64,000 nucleotides of DNA from Buddleja alternifolia (Eukaryota > Streptophyta > Magnoliopsida > Lamiales > Scrophulariaceae): assembly GCA_019426215.1 (NCBI GenBank), contig CM033400.1:15360568-15424567 (forward strand), read 5' to 3'. Below the pieces are notes generated by a model, which saw only the letters and a list, made by a program, of their open reading frames with translations, did not search any database and was not told where the DNA came from. The position numbers and the translations under genes were made by a program. Shown here piece by piece: positions 11,885 to 22,017 of the stretch (its first letter is position 1; each line of letters starts with the position of its first letter).

Positions 11885-12563
11885 AGGAGAATCAATCTCC
11901 TCATATCTATGCCAGGTCGTTGCGAAAACCCTTGGGCAACAAGACGTGCCTTATATCTTACAATTTCATTTTTCTCATTTCGTTTTCGCACAAATACCCA
12001 TTTGTATCCTACTGGCTTTACATCTTCAGGTGTACAGACTACAGGTCCAAAAACTTTTACATCTTCAGGTGTACGGACTACAGGTCCAAAAACTTTTCAT
12101 TGGTTCAAGCGAGTTTAACTTTGCCCTCATTGCGTCTTTCCATTTTTGGCCAATCATTTCTTTGTCGACATTTATTAACAGACTTTGGTTCTTGATCCTC
12201 ATTATCATTCATCATATTTAGCGCTACATTATATGCAAATTTATCATCAACGTTGACTTCATTTCGATTCCATCGTTTCCCGTTCATAACATAATCGATT
12301 GAGATCTCATTATTTTCACAATTTTCAGGTACCTGAGGTTCTTCTGGAACCGAAATATTAGTTATGACTAGGGACTCTTCTGGAGTTATTCTATCCTCGA
12401 TTAGACCATCTTGATTCTTAGCTCCTTTTCTTTTTCGTGGATGACTATCTTTGGAACCGATAGGTCTACCACGCTTCAGGCGTGCAGTAGACTCATTACT
12501 TTGACCTTCAGGGACAACAATTCTTACTGGAGCATTAACAGCTGGTCCATGTGACTTAGTCAC
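11885..12563 (-). pseudogene. Copia integrase-RT connector with a 39-bp in-frame duplication
   Basis: The minus strand at 12563-12105 encodes a basic, proline-rich connector (KRGRPIGSKD, then EESLVITN). Downstream, at 12017-12099, a 39-bp unit is repeated once with one base change. It adds thirteen residues before [10 protein letters not shown], the first RT block. The frame is shifted relative to the next part. Confidence 0.65.
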
Positions 12564-13704
12564 TTTTTTTTAGGTCAGTAAATGCGTCTGGTAGTTGGTT
12601 AGTTAAACCTTGCAAGTGAATTATCTTTTGAACTTCCAGTTCACTTTGTTTTGTTCGAGGATCAAGATGAGATAAAGATAATTCCTTCCAACTAATTTTC
12701 TTTTCCAGCTGCTTATTTTCTCCCCCTAATGTTGGGAAATCTGATTCATCAAAATGACAATCAGCAAATCGAGCCGTAAATAAATCTCCAGCCAATGGCT
12801 CTAGATAATTTATTATCGATGGAGACTCGAATCCAACATATATTCCCAACTTCCTTTGAGGACCCATCTTAGTGCGTTGTGGTGGAGCAATTGGAACATA
12901 TACCGCACATCCAAAAATTCTTAGATGGGAAATATTTGGTTCCTGACCACAAACCAAGTGTAATGGGGAGAATTTATGATAACTTGTTGGCCTTATGCGA
13001 ATAAGTGCTGCTGCATGCAAAATAGCATGTCCCCAACAAGAAATAGGAAGTAAAGGTCTTGCAATTAACTGCAGATGCTTAATAAACGATTCTGCTAGAC
13101 CGTTATGTGTATGAACATATGCTACAGGATGTTCAACATCAATTTCAATAGACATACAATAGTCATTGAACGTTTTGGAAGTAAATTCACCCGCATTATC
13201 AAGGCGTATCTTCTTAATTGGATAATCAAGAAAATGTGCTCGTAGTCTAATCAATTGAGCAAGCAGTCTCGCAAACGCCATGTTGCGAGTTGATAACAAA
13301 GATACATGTGACCACCTGGTTGATGCATCAATTAAAACCATAAAATATCTAAATGGTCCACACGACGGGTGTATTGGTCCACAAATATTGCCTTGAATAC
13401 GTTCCAAAAACGTAAGAGATTCACTTCCTACTTTTGTTGTTGATGGTCGAATAATCAACTTTCCTTGTGAACAACCAGCACATGAGAAATCATTCGATTA
13501 ATGAATCTGCTGGCTCTTCAATGGATGACCACATGAATTCTCAATTATATTTCGCATCATAATTGATCCGGGATGGCCCACCCGGTCATGCCAAACAACA
13601 AACTTATTTTGATTTGTAAACTTCTGGTTTACGATAATATATGTTTCAATAGTAGATATATGCGTGTAGTACAAACCGGAAGACAATGCTGGCAACTTTT
13701 CCAA
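12556..13704 (-). pseudogene. Copia integrase
   Basis: The minus strand shows the H-x-x-x-H-P-G and C-A-G-C zinc-binding block (13600-13470), broken by a stop at 13498-13500. The rve core follows, with IDASTRW, the IRLDNAGEF block (second aspartate) and HNGLAE (catalytic glutamate), then the GKSRI-like C-terminal IFGCAVY and GIYVGF motifs. The core frame 13458-12556 is open for 300 codons. The protein cannot be made whole because of the upstream stop and the downstream shift. Confidence 0.8.
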
Positions 13705-13788
13705 TATACATTTATCACCAGATATTGTATTAGTGATGTAAAGATACTCAATATTGCCATCACTTGTTGTCTCAATATGATATCCATT

Positions 13789-14079
13789 TCAGCGGATATC
13801 TTTAAAGCTTAGTAAATTTCTTTGAGATTTGGTAGAATATAATGTTTCATCAATATAAATTTGCGTTCCTCCGGGTAACAATATATTAGCTCTGCCGGAG
13901 CCTTCAATTAATTTTGCACTACCCGATATAGTACTAACATTGACATCTTGCATTACTAAATAAGAGAAGTATTTTTTATTCTTGAGGATGTTGTGAGTTG
14001 TTGCACTATCAATGAGACACATATCTTTATTATTGATGTTGCTGCTGATCGAGTAAATCTTTAAAATGATAAAAGACAA
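13789..14079 (-). pseudogene. Copia aspartic protease
   Basis: The minus-strand frame has CLIDSATTH, the D-S/T-A/G active-site triad of copia proteases, followed by SGSAKLIEGSG and a LLPGGTQ block. It ends at a stop before the zinc-binding part of integrase. The aspartate is present, but the frame is cut off from gag and integrase. Confidence 0.75.
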
Positions 14080-15176
14080 ATTTATAAATAATTACTTCAT
14101 TAATGAAAACAGCACATTTTTATATTTATTTTAAAACCACTAAATATAAGATTTATAAAATTTGTTATGATTACTTGCATCTCCAATCAAATGATCAATT
14201 TTTCTATCAAGATCAGTCAGTAATGAAATCAACAACATCTAAATGAATGTCATCAAATCGGCCATGATCAGGATCGCTTTCTTCAAAAACAAAATTTGTT
14301 TCTTTTACTTTTTAGTGATTTTTGGTAAAAGTCAACAAGATGTTTGGTGTACGATAGGTACATAACCAATGACCTTTACTACCACAACGATAGCATAAAT
14401 TTTTCACAGATTTTCTATTTTGGCCACCTTTATTTTTCTCGTCATCATTTTTCCACTTCTGGTGGAAAGATGTGTTCTTTGAAATACCACCACGATTTCC
14501 ATAACCATGTCCACGACCACGACCACGTCCACGTCCATGATTTCTTTAATGATTAAAATAGTTATGTGCTGCTACTTTCACTTCAGGGAATGTAGCAGAA
14601 CTAATTGGACGGGACTCATGATTAAAATAATTATATATTGCTCAACACATTCACTTCAGGGAATGGAGTATAGTTATTTGCATATATGAATTTATATATT
14701 GCTCAGTACATTCACTTCAGGGAATGGAGTATAGTTATTTGCATCAAGATGAATTTCAACATCTATTTTTCCTCGTAATATCAAGAGTCACAAAGTCAAG
14801 TTTTGCAAGATTCGTCATTATAACACTATCATCAAAGTATAAAATGAATAACATAACAATCATTCAACTTCTTAAAATATTTTCAACATGATAGGATTAT
14901 TCAAAAGAATAATACTAATCAAATATATGCACATATGCATATGTCTTCTTTCCAAATATCAAGAGAATTATTGCATATTTCTATTTTGTTACATATTGAA
15001 ATATACGTACCTTTTCTTTACCTTTTCTTCTTGCTTTGTTTTAAAAATCTTGTCTATCAATTTTCTTTACAAACTCATAATAACTCACGAAAATCTCTCA
15101 ATGGATTTTACATCATACGTTGAGTACCCCATGTATATCTTTAGCCAAATTTCAAAATGATTAACACCTTGAGACG
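14080..15176 (-). pseudogene. Copia gag remnant with lost zinc-knuckle cysteine
   Basis: Near 14815 the minus strand starts MTNLAKLDFVTLDI, a typical gag N-terminus, and meets a stop within about 20 codons. The middle of gag is replaced by three copies of a unit with CACTTCAGGGAATG (14580, 14650 and 14712). At 14540-14490 an RGRGRGHGYG stretch precedes a zinc knuckle at about 14395-14347, C-Y-R-C-G-S-K-G-H-W. The fourth ligand is a tyrosine where cysteine is expected. The rest, up to the primer site, is untranslated leader. Confidence 0.6.
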
Positions 15177-15192
15177 GATCGTGCTGATAACG
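15177..15192 (-). other. Copia primer binding site
   Basis: Reading on the minus strand straight after the 5' LTR gives CGTTATCAGCACGATC. A TATCAGCACG primer site is typical of Ale-type copia elements rather than the TGGTATCAGAGC form. Confidence 0.6.
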
Positions 15193-15438
15193 TGTTATGA
15201 AATAACCCCAAATATTATGAAATATATACAAATATTCTAAAGTAGAGAGACTAGAGAATTAAGAAGAGAATTCTTTCATTGATTTTGGTGTATTTCTCAA
15301 TACAATGGCAAAGCCTATTTATAGGCACAAAACAAGATCAAATATTGATTACAAAATGAGGTAATGGAATTGTAGGTGAATCCACTAAATTATGTATTGG
15401 AGTTATATGGACATCCACTTAATGAATTATTCATAACA
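15193..15438 (-). repeat. Copia 5' LTR (246 bp)
   Basis: It pairs with 10082-10327. On the minus strand it includes CCTATAAATAGGC, a clear TATA box. Confidence 0.9.
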
Positions 15439-15443
15439 CTTAT

Positions 15444-15562
15444 TACCTTATTTATCTTTTACCTTTTTTATAGTTTAGAGTTTCCTTGTATTCTCTCTCT
15501 TGTAACTATATATATGTTACTCATTAATATGAGTTCCTCACGAAGTTTTCTCTAATCTAACA
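15444..15562 (+). repeat. TRIM LTR 3, right part
   Basis: It continues LTR 3 after the nested copia and ends TCTAATCTAACA. ATCCT at 15563-15567 is the right copy of the TRIM target duplication. Confidence 0.8.
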
Positions 15563-15679
15563 ATCCTTCATGACCATTTAAATGGAGAACATGTATGTTT
15601 GCAAACTCCAATTATTATTCATCGTAAGGTTCATAAATACATATTGTTCCATATCCTAGAGCATGTTAAGCCCAACAAT

Positions 15680-16489
15680 CTAATGAGTTTCATGACCATT
15701 ACGGTCTCTATCCAAAGGCTTAAGCAAGCCATAAGTGACAGCCATTGAAATCCATCCTCCAACCAACACTCTCATAGCCGATACCCTAACCGGTGAACCG
15801 CCAAGACGAGCTCCGGCGCCCCCGAAAATGATCAGCGCTATAGAGGTCACGACAACTATAGTCACAACTCTTACTTTATTTTGAGAGGACACCATTGCTG
15901 ATAGTAGAGGAACTAGTGATCCACACAAGAACGTCACCCCCGATGCAACCGCAGCTTTATACGGATTAGGCAGCCCTTTGTCGTCCACGCTACTCTCCCC
16001 CTTTGCCTCTTGCAAATGATCACTTGCTATGACTTTCATGAAAGGAGATCGAGCTAGAGGAGTAGCCGCTGGAGAGGCTTTATGCTGTATTGGCTCAACA
16101 AAACTATTCAACGCGACTGGAGTCGATTCTTGACGCTTCACACCCTCGTAAATATCATTATTCACGCTCATGTCCTCTTTGGAATCGCATTTTTCAATTG
16201 TTGCATGCTCGATGTCTCTCTGAGTGGATACCGAGACAAATTCTCCTACAGCCATGCTGAAGGCCCCAGCTACGGCACCGGCTATGCCGGAGATGATCAT
16301 AAGCCGCTGATCATCTTTAGCAGCGCCTACACCGAGCATGAGGGAGGTGGTGGAGAGCAAGCCATCGTTTGCTCCGAGTATGGCTGCTCTCAGCCATTGA
16401 GCACGTTGAATCAGTACTTTAATCCTTTTGTCGTCTTCATGATGATCTATTACAGAAAGCTTGATTTCAGGACGAGATTCAACGGACAT
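15680..16489 (-). CDS. Vacuolar iron transporter-like protein (VTL / nodulin-21, CCC1/VIT1 family)
   Basis: One uninterrupted 269-residue frame, single exon, ATG at 16489-16487. Residues about 28-60 hold the family signature RAQWLRA and GANDGLLS, followed by a glycine- and alanine-rich helix and AGAFSMAVGEFVSV at about 73-86. About five membrane segments are visible: roughly 33-55, 62-85, 178-198, 204-226 and 237-256. PNPYKAA opens the second half at about 174. Members of this family move iron, and possibly manganese, into the vacuole; plant VTLs lack the long metal-binding domain of true VIT1. The hydrophilic loop at about 90-170 looks longer than in typical VTLs of around 200 residues, which is the main oddity. 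It is the only convincing host gene in the window. A TRIM lies 117 bp after the stop and a TIR element begins about 270 bp before the start. The exact paralogue cannot be named. Confidence 0.92.
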   Translation of the reverse strand: MSVESRPEIKLSVIDHHEDDKRIKVLIQRAQWLRAAILGANDGLLSTTSLMLGVGAAKDDQRLMIISGIAGAVAGAFSMAVGEFVSVSTQRDIEHATIEKCDSKEDMSVNNDIYEGVKRQESTPVALNSFVEPIQHKASPAATPLARSPFMKVIASDHLQEAKGESSVDDKGLPNPYKAAVASGVTFLCGSLVPLLSAMVSSQNKVRVVTIVVVTSIALIIFGGAGARLGGSPVRVSAMRVLVGGWISMAVTYGLLKPLDRDRNGHETH

Positions 16490-16761
16490 TGAATCTGAGT
16501 TGCGGGATTTTGGGGAGTGTGGAATTCTACTGGAGACACGCTTAATGCTCGTGGAAGCACTATATAATTAAAGATAATAGAGACATTGATTGGGATCATA
16601 GGAACATTTTTCTTAGGTGGCGTCGAAGGGAACAAAATTTAAACGTTAAAATCAAAGAAGGAAATTGAAGACATTATTTTAAACTTGAATAGTTACATTT
16701 AGACACATGATTTTGTAGAGTAGCTGACTGTTCTCGTCCAAGAAATGCTCAACCAACAAAT
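16490..16761 (-). promoter_or_regulatory. Presumed proximal promoter and 5' UTR of the VTL gene
   Basis: On the minus strand a TTATATAG box lies at about 16568-16561, some 75 bp before the ATG, a little close for a TATA box but the best candidate. The region is only about 270 bp long before transposon sequence starts. Iron-response motifs were not identified with confidence. Confidence 0.4.
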
Positions 16762-17652
16762 AATAATATTAGTGACAAAATATGAAGTGTCTATATATAT
16801 ATATATATATATATAATGAGTGATAATAGTTTCGCTTTGTCACAATAAGAATTTTTAATGACTAGAGTTTTTTCAGAGTGGTCTCTATTGACAATTAGTG
16901 ACACATATATAGTGTCAGCTTACCCATTAAAATGACAAGTTTTATACAAATTTTGTCACTTTTAACCATGTAAAACTAATTCTTGTGACACAACAAAAAT
17001 TTTTGCGTCTAGAAATTTATAATTAGTATCTACTTTGATATTATCACTTGACATTTTATAACTAATGTCTTATTTTTTTGTAGTGGTTGAGATTAAAATT
17101 CTATGGTGGAGATAACGGTATATTCTAAAATTTGGTGGACATGTATCCGACGGCAATTCACCACAACTCGACCAGTGTTCATAATCTTACTTTATATCTA
17201 TAGAACATTAAGTTATGAGATACTTATCCTGCATCTAGGTATCACCATTAATATATATATATATATATATATTAGTGACAAATATGTCAAGTAGCAATAT
17301 CCAAGTTGGCACTAATTATAATTTTTTAGCGGCAAGAGTTTTTGTTTTGTAAAAATATGTTTTACTTGTCCAATAGTGACAAGATCTGTATATAAATTGT
17401 CGTTGTTGATAATTAGTGACAAAAAAAATTAGCAACACGCCTTTAGTAACACCAAATATAGTTGTCACCGTATTTGTGTTGTTACTAAGTTGTCACTTAA
17501 CATGTGTCACTAATCATAAGTAGTGACAACTTTAAAAAGACTTTTGTCACTAAAAATCTTTTTTGTGACAAAGTAAAAATTATTATCACTCATTATTCAT
17601 ATCTACTGATAATTTTACTATTATTAGTTCAAATGTTATCACTAATATTATC
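16762..17652. mobile_element. Non-autonomous TIR element with AGTGACA subterminal repeats
   Basis: The ends are inverted copies: ATAATATTAGTGACAAAATA near 16763 and, on the other strand, ATAATATTAGTGATAACATT ending near 17651. Inside, AGTGACA or its complement TGTCACT occurs more than a dozen times, mostly near the ends, and two (AT)n tracts lie at 16790 and 17252. No transposase is encoded. The size of about 890 bp and the dense subterminal repeats suggest a CACTA-, hAT- or Mutator-type derivative; the superfamily and target duplication could not be fixed. Confidence 0.55.
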
Positions 17653-17663
17653 TAATTTCTATC

Positions 17664-19246
17664 TGTTAGGAATTTCAGGTTAGATGTTTTGATGATGACA
17701 ATTAGGAATTTATGTTAGACCCTAAAATATGTAAGTTTGATTTTAGTAGAAATCATGTATAAACTTTGAAGCGTTAGATTTGTAATAGGCTTTATAGGCT
17801 TCGTTCTGTTTTATTCTAGATTGTTAGGCTAAGTAGTCTTAGGCTGAGCATTTGATGAATTCTGAGTAAGCTTATCAGTAGTTAAGTTTGAAGACTCAAG
17901 CGCCTAAAGTCTGAATGAAGATGAAGTTTCCAAGCGTCTAAATATCCAGCTATATCAAGCGTCACCTTATAGGGCAGAAGCAATTCAAGGATGGATAAGC
18001 GTCTACCAATGACTGATTTCACCTTAATTTATTTCTAAGTCCAGAAGGAGTTTAATGCAATTACTCTCAATGCATTAAATACCAACGGGTATTTAATTCA
18101 ATTGCATTAAATGTTGATAAGAGCATTAAATGTGATAAGCTCTTTCGGATGTAAGGAGAAGCCACCCTATTGGACTGTCAACTTTTCACAGACTGTAGCA
18201 CCAACTTTTGTGCAGTAGATTTTCAGGAAAAAGGACAAAAGTGGTTCACTCGTGGAAGTGAGAGACACGCGCCTGTGCATGTGTCAAACGAACACTTTTT
18301 CCAAGAATGCCTATAAATAGGACTTCAACAACAAGCCAAAAACAACGATTAAAAATTCCAAGCCAAATTGTTGTTGCATTGAAGTTTCGTTCCTTAAAAT
18401 CTCAGAAAAGCCAGAATATTCAAGAAAATATTCTCCTTGCTTTTCTTCAATTCCTGAGACAGTTAACCAATATCCCAAACATTCTTTTTGAAGAAACCCA
18501 CATTACTATTGAGATATTCCCAAGTTGTTTGAACTTCATCAAAATCAAACAAATCGTTTAGAAAAGCCTCATCCAAGCCTCGCGATCTGTGTAAAGTCGA
18601 AGTTGGATGCTTGCATTATTTCTAGGTGAAAGAAGCAAGGGGATTGAAGTGATTCGGAGCAGAAATCTGCGTGATCAAGGAACTCAAGTCATCAAAATCC
18701 ATCTCTCCCTAATTTGTAGAAGATTCTGTGTGATTCTTTGAGAATCATTTTAGTGGATTGCCTCCAAGTGTTCGAGGAGAAGAAGGACGTAGTTGAGATT
18801 ACACCACCCAACGAACCTTATAAATATCGTGCTCTTTACTTTACAGTCATTCTTCATATTATTATATCTTTGTATAAATCTGTTAAGTAAAACTTAAGTG
18901 AACGCTAAGCAACTAAAACACCTTTTTGTGACGCTAAAGCTTTCAAAAGAGAAGACTCTAAAAGTATTCCGCTGTGCTAACACTGATTCAAGAAGTGAAC
19001 GCTTAAAGCTATTTGGTTGTAGTATTCAAATTCTAAAATCTAAGTTAACTTTATAAAACAGTCTTCATTAGACGCTCAGCCGAAACGTCTATATTTAAAG
19101 TAAACGCTTAGTTGAGCATCTACATCTCAAGCATCCAAAACATTTTAATACGAATCTTTTTGAAGTCAAAAAAGACTTCAGGGTCTATAAGTCTATTCAA
19201 TCCCCCCCCCCTTCTAGACCCTTTCGTATGCCACTTGGGACCAACA
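17664..19246 (+). repeat. Sirevirus 5' LTR (1583 bp)
   Basis: It starts TGTTAGGAATTTCAGG and ends GGGACCAACA. The TATA box is CCTATAAATAGGAC at about 18310, so the first 650 bp are probably U3. A C-run at 19202-19211 lies near the end, and AGCGTY/AGCGCY words occur many times. The small frame at 18307-18561 lies in R/U5 and is not a gene. Confidence 0.9.
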
Positions 19247-19248
19247 AG

Positions 19249-19260
19249 TGGTATCAGAGC
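19249..19260 (+). other. Sirevirus primer binding site
   Basis: TGGTATCAGAGC, two bases after the LTR end, is complementary to the 3' end of initiator tRNA-Met. Confidence 0.9.
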
Positions 19261-19337
19261 TGTTAAAGTTGAAATTTTAAAATTTCCAAGCGTAACAGCT
19301 TGTTTAGATCCCTTTTCAAAATTTAGTTGCTTTTAGT

Positions 19338-20470
19338 TTGTCTTTCATGACATTTTCTAAAGTTCCTAAGTTGACCGAGTCAAACTATGACTCATGGAAG
19401 GTCAAAGCTTTTACATATCTTTGTTCATGTGATGACGAAATGTGCGATATTATTTCAGATGGACCAATACAAATTCTTAAGGTTATTACCAGAGCGCCTG
19501 GAGCCACAGAAGAAACTCTAGATGGCTATGTTGAGAAGCCTAAATAAGAATGGTCCACTAACGAGCGTCGAAGAGCAAATCTGGACAATGTTGGTCGAAA
19601 TGCTTTGTATACAGCTATTGGTGACAACGACAACTTATTCAACAAAGTTAAATCATGTAATACCTTTAAAGAAATCTGGGATAAGTTGGCTATAATCTGT
19701 GGTGGGTCAACTCAAATCAAGGAAAATAAGCTCTCCATTGCTCGAGAAAAATTCAACAGTTTTAAGATGTTACCTAACGAGACCCTAGAGCAATTGGACA
19801 TAAGATTCACAGCTCTTGTTACGGAACTTACATCATTGGGAATGGATTCACAAAACGGAGAAATGGTGGTTAAGATTTTCAGAAGTCTACCTAGTAGATT
19901 TTTGATGAAGACAACCGCAATGAGAGAATCTAATATGTTGGATCTTTTAAGTCCAGAAGATGCCTTTTCAAAACTCAAGGCATTTGAGTTTGACTTAAAC
20001 TCAGCTAGTGACGTTGTGAGTAGTCCGGTAATTGAATTTGGAGCGCTCGTAGCATCAATCAAGGGTAAATCGGGTAATAAGGGAAAAGGTTCAGATATCA
20101 GTGAGGATGAGGAACTAGCACTTCTAAATAGATTCAAAAAGTTCTTGAGATATGAAAAGAAAGGAAGTAGTCCTAAGCATCAAGGACACAGTTCATATCA
20201 AGCGCAAGCTCCAATACATCAACAGTTTCAAGCGCCTCAGTATTCTGTTCCTACATCCCAAGCGCCTGTTCAGTACCAAGTGTCTGCTCAAAATGTCTCA
20301 GCACCAGTGGTCTCAAAACCACACAATGGAAGATGAACAAATGAACAAAAGATGAAAACTAATCTATGTTATAATTGTAGGAAATCAGGGCACTACCAGG
20401 TAAATTGTCCTTATCCAAACGTATCTAAGCTTTCAAGGCAGGATTACTTGATAGAAACCAATTCAGGAGC
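19338..20470 (+). pseudogene. Sirevirus gag (capsid and zinc knuckle), two in-frame stops
   Basis: The frame opens with ATG at 19347 (MTFSKVPKLTESNYDSWK), the usual copia gag N-terminus in which N-Y-x-x-W-K is conserved. A UBN2-type capsid follows (19605-20050; LDIRFTALVTEL, KIFRSLPSRF). The zinc knuckle lies at about 20367-20408, C-Y-N-C-x4-H-x4-C, intact. TAA at 19545-19547 and TGA at 20334-20336 interrupt the same frame, so no full gag is made. QAP and QAS repeats before the knuckle come from CAAGCGCCT-type codon blocks, the same word that is common in the LTR. Confidence 0.85.
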
Positions 20471-21573
20471 AACCTTCGTCAACAAGGTTTGCTAGCAGAA
20501 TCAGAACAAGCATCCCCACCTGAAGACTTGGAGTCTTCAGAAGAAAGTAGTGATGATGATAAGCCAGTTGATGACTCAGCGCTTATTTGTCTCATGGCTA
20601 GAGATGATGAAGCGTCTCCTGAGGTAAACACTGAATTATCTCTTCCTCTTTCTTATGAAGAATTACTTGACAAAGTCAAAGAATATTGTAATGATTGTTA
20701 AGTGGCCGCCAAGTTATACCAAAATCACTTTGATATTATTTCATCGCTCAAAAGTGATAAAGTGACGCTCAAAGCAGAATTGCAAGTTCAGCAACAGTGC
20801 ATTGAGAAAAACCAATCGCTTGAGAGTGAAATAATCCAGTTGAAAAGTGATCTTGATATGATAGTCAAGAGAGAAGCTGAGCTGATTGCTAGACTTGCTA
20901 AATCAGAATAGCTCGTCTCATCATTGTCTAAAGCGTCAAGAAAGCTAAACAATGTGACTAAGGTAACAAGGTTATTTGGGGAAAAGACCGGTTTAGGATG
21001 CAATAAATTCGGAAAACAACCAAACAGATCAAATGTTACGGCAAACAACAAAGGAAAGGGTATTTTCTTTGGTAAAGAAGGTTCACAACGACAAACGCTA
21101 AATGAACCAAGTGATAGTGGTAAGAGGCCAAATTAGAAAGTCAAAGCTGACTCAGGCAAAGGAAAGGCGAAAGCAAATGATTCACAAAGAAAGGTTCATC
21201 CAAAAGCTCAAAAGGCTAAGGATAAACCTAACCATTGTGAGTCAAGTGCTAAGCGTCCAGCATCAAAAATGCAACCCAAGCCAGCGCCAAGGAAATACCA
21301 GCGTCAATATCCACAACGGTCTAGATCATATTATCGCGACTATGTTGATTATGACTATGACTATGATTAAGATTACAATTATAATCGAGGATATTATTAT
21401 ACACCCAAACAACACACACAACACAATGTGAAACCCAAGAAGGCCAGTATTCCTACAATGAAGACTAGGCAAATATGGATTCCTAAAGTTCTAATTCAAA
21501 CTAACAATGCTACTAATAGTAAAGGACCCAAGCAACAATGGGTACCTAAACAGAAATAGAACTTCCCTTTTGG
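20471..21573 (+). pseudogene. Sirevirus gag C-terminus and gag-protease linker
   Basis: Frames change several times. 20489-20701 is acidic (ESSEESSDDDKP). 20702-20911 is a heptad-like coiled coil with many leucines, glutamates and lysines (ELQVQQQC, SEIIQLKSDLD). 20924-21136 and 21102-21560 are basic and asparagine-rich and end in WVPK-type repeats (QIWIPK, QQWVPK) that in Sireviruses precede the protease. Stops at 20699, 20909, 21134 and 21368 and frameshifts make it non-functional. Confidence 0.65.
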
Positions 21574-22017
21574 TTGCAGGTACCTAGAGCTAAAGCTAAT
21601 ACATCTGTTTGGTACTTCGATAGTGGATCGTCAAGTCACATGACTGGTTCTAAAGATCTTCTGATCAACTATCGAGCTGCTAATGGTCCTCAGGTTGTAT
21701 TTGGTGACAACTCCAAATGTAAAACCAAACTTATAGGGACTGTGCATAGGGGAAACATCATGATAAGTGATGTTTATTATGTTGAGGGTCTAAAGCACAA
21801 TTTATTAAGCATAAGTCAATTTTGTGATAAAGGCTTTCAAGTCATATTCTCAAGTGACTGTTGCTATATAAATGATGCTAAGACTAAGTCTACTAAATTG
21901 AAAGGTAAAAAAACAAACAATGTATATTTGGTAGATTGGGGTTCAACACTTGATAACAACCCAACATGTTTTGTTGCTAAATATGAATCTAAGGTTGGTT
22001 ATGGCATAGAAAAATGA
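21574..22017 (+). pseudogene. Sirevirus aspartic protease
   Basis: WYFDSGSSSHMTG at about 21610 holds the active-site D-S-G. VVFGDNSKCK, GLKHNLLSISQ and the CDKGFQVIF block follow, all standard for copia proteases and the pre-integrase region. The 147-codon frame is open, but the region on each side is shifted or stopped, so it could not be released from a polyprotein. Confidence 0.85.

Larger units (their letters stand above)
10082..15438 (-). mobile_element. Ale/Retrofit-like Ty1/copia element (5.36 kb), non-functional
   Basis: Two 246-bp LTRs differ at only about three bases in a side-by-side reading. They start and end TGTTATGA/TCATAACA and are flanked by CTTAT at 10077-10081 and 15439-15443. 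On the minus strand the order is LTR, primer site, gag remnant, protease, integrase, RT, RNase H, purine tract, LTR, the copia order. All coding parts are broken. Near-identical LTRs with ruined genes suggest a recent insertion of an already defective, trans-mobilised copy. Confidence 0.85.
8532..15562 (+). mobile_element. TRIM-like retrotransposon with three LTRs in tandem (split by a nested copia element)
   Basis: Three short LTRs starting TGTTAGATA and ending CTAATCTAACA lie in the same direction: 8532-8662, 9247-9425, and 10008-10081 joined to 15444-15562. They are separated by two internal domains of almost equal length (584 and 582 bp). Primer sites resembling initiator tRNA-Met (TGGTATCAAAGC, TGGTATCGATC) follow LTRs 1 and 2. 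Purine tracts (GCGGGGAG, GCGGAGGG) precede LTRs 2 and 3. The whole set is flanked by ATCCT at 8527-8531 and 15563-15567, a perfect 5-bp target duplication, so it was inserted, or kept, as one unit. No protein is encoded. The right end is 117 bp from the stop codon of the iron-transporter-like gene. Confidence 0.8.

Noticed and set aside
16082..16492. 136-codon plus-strand frame
   Set aside because: It is the shadow of the VTL gene on the other strand.
19712..20137. 141-codon minus-strand frame
   Set aside because: Antisense shadow of the Sirevirus capsid.
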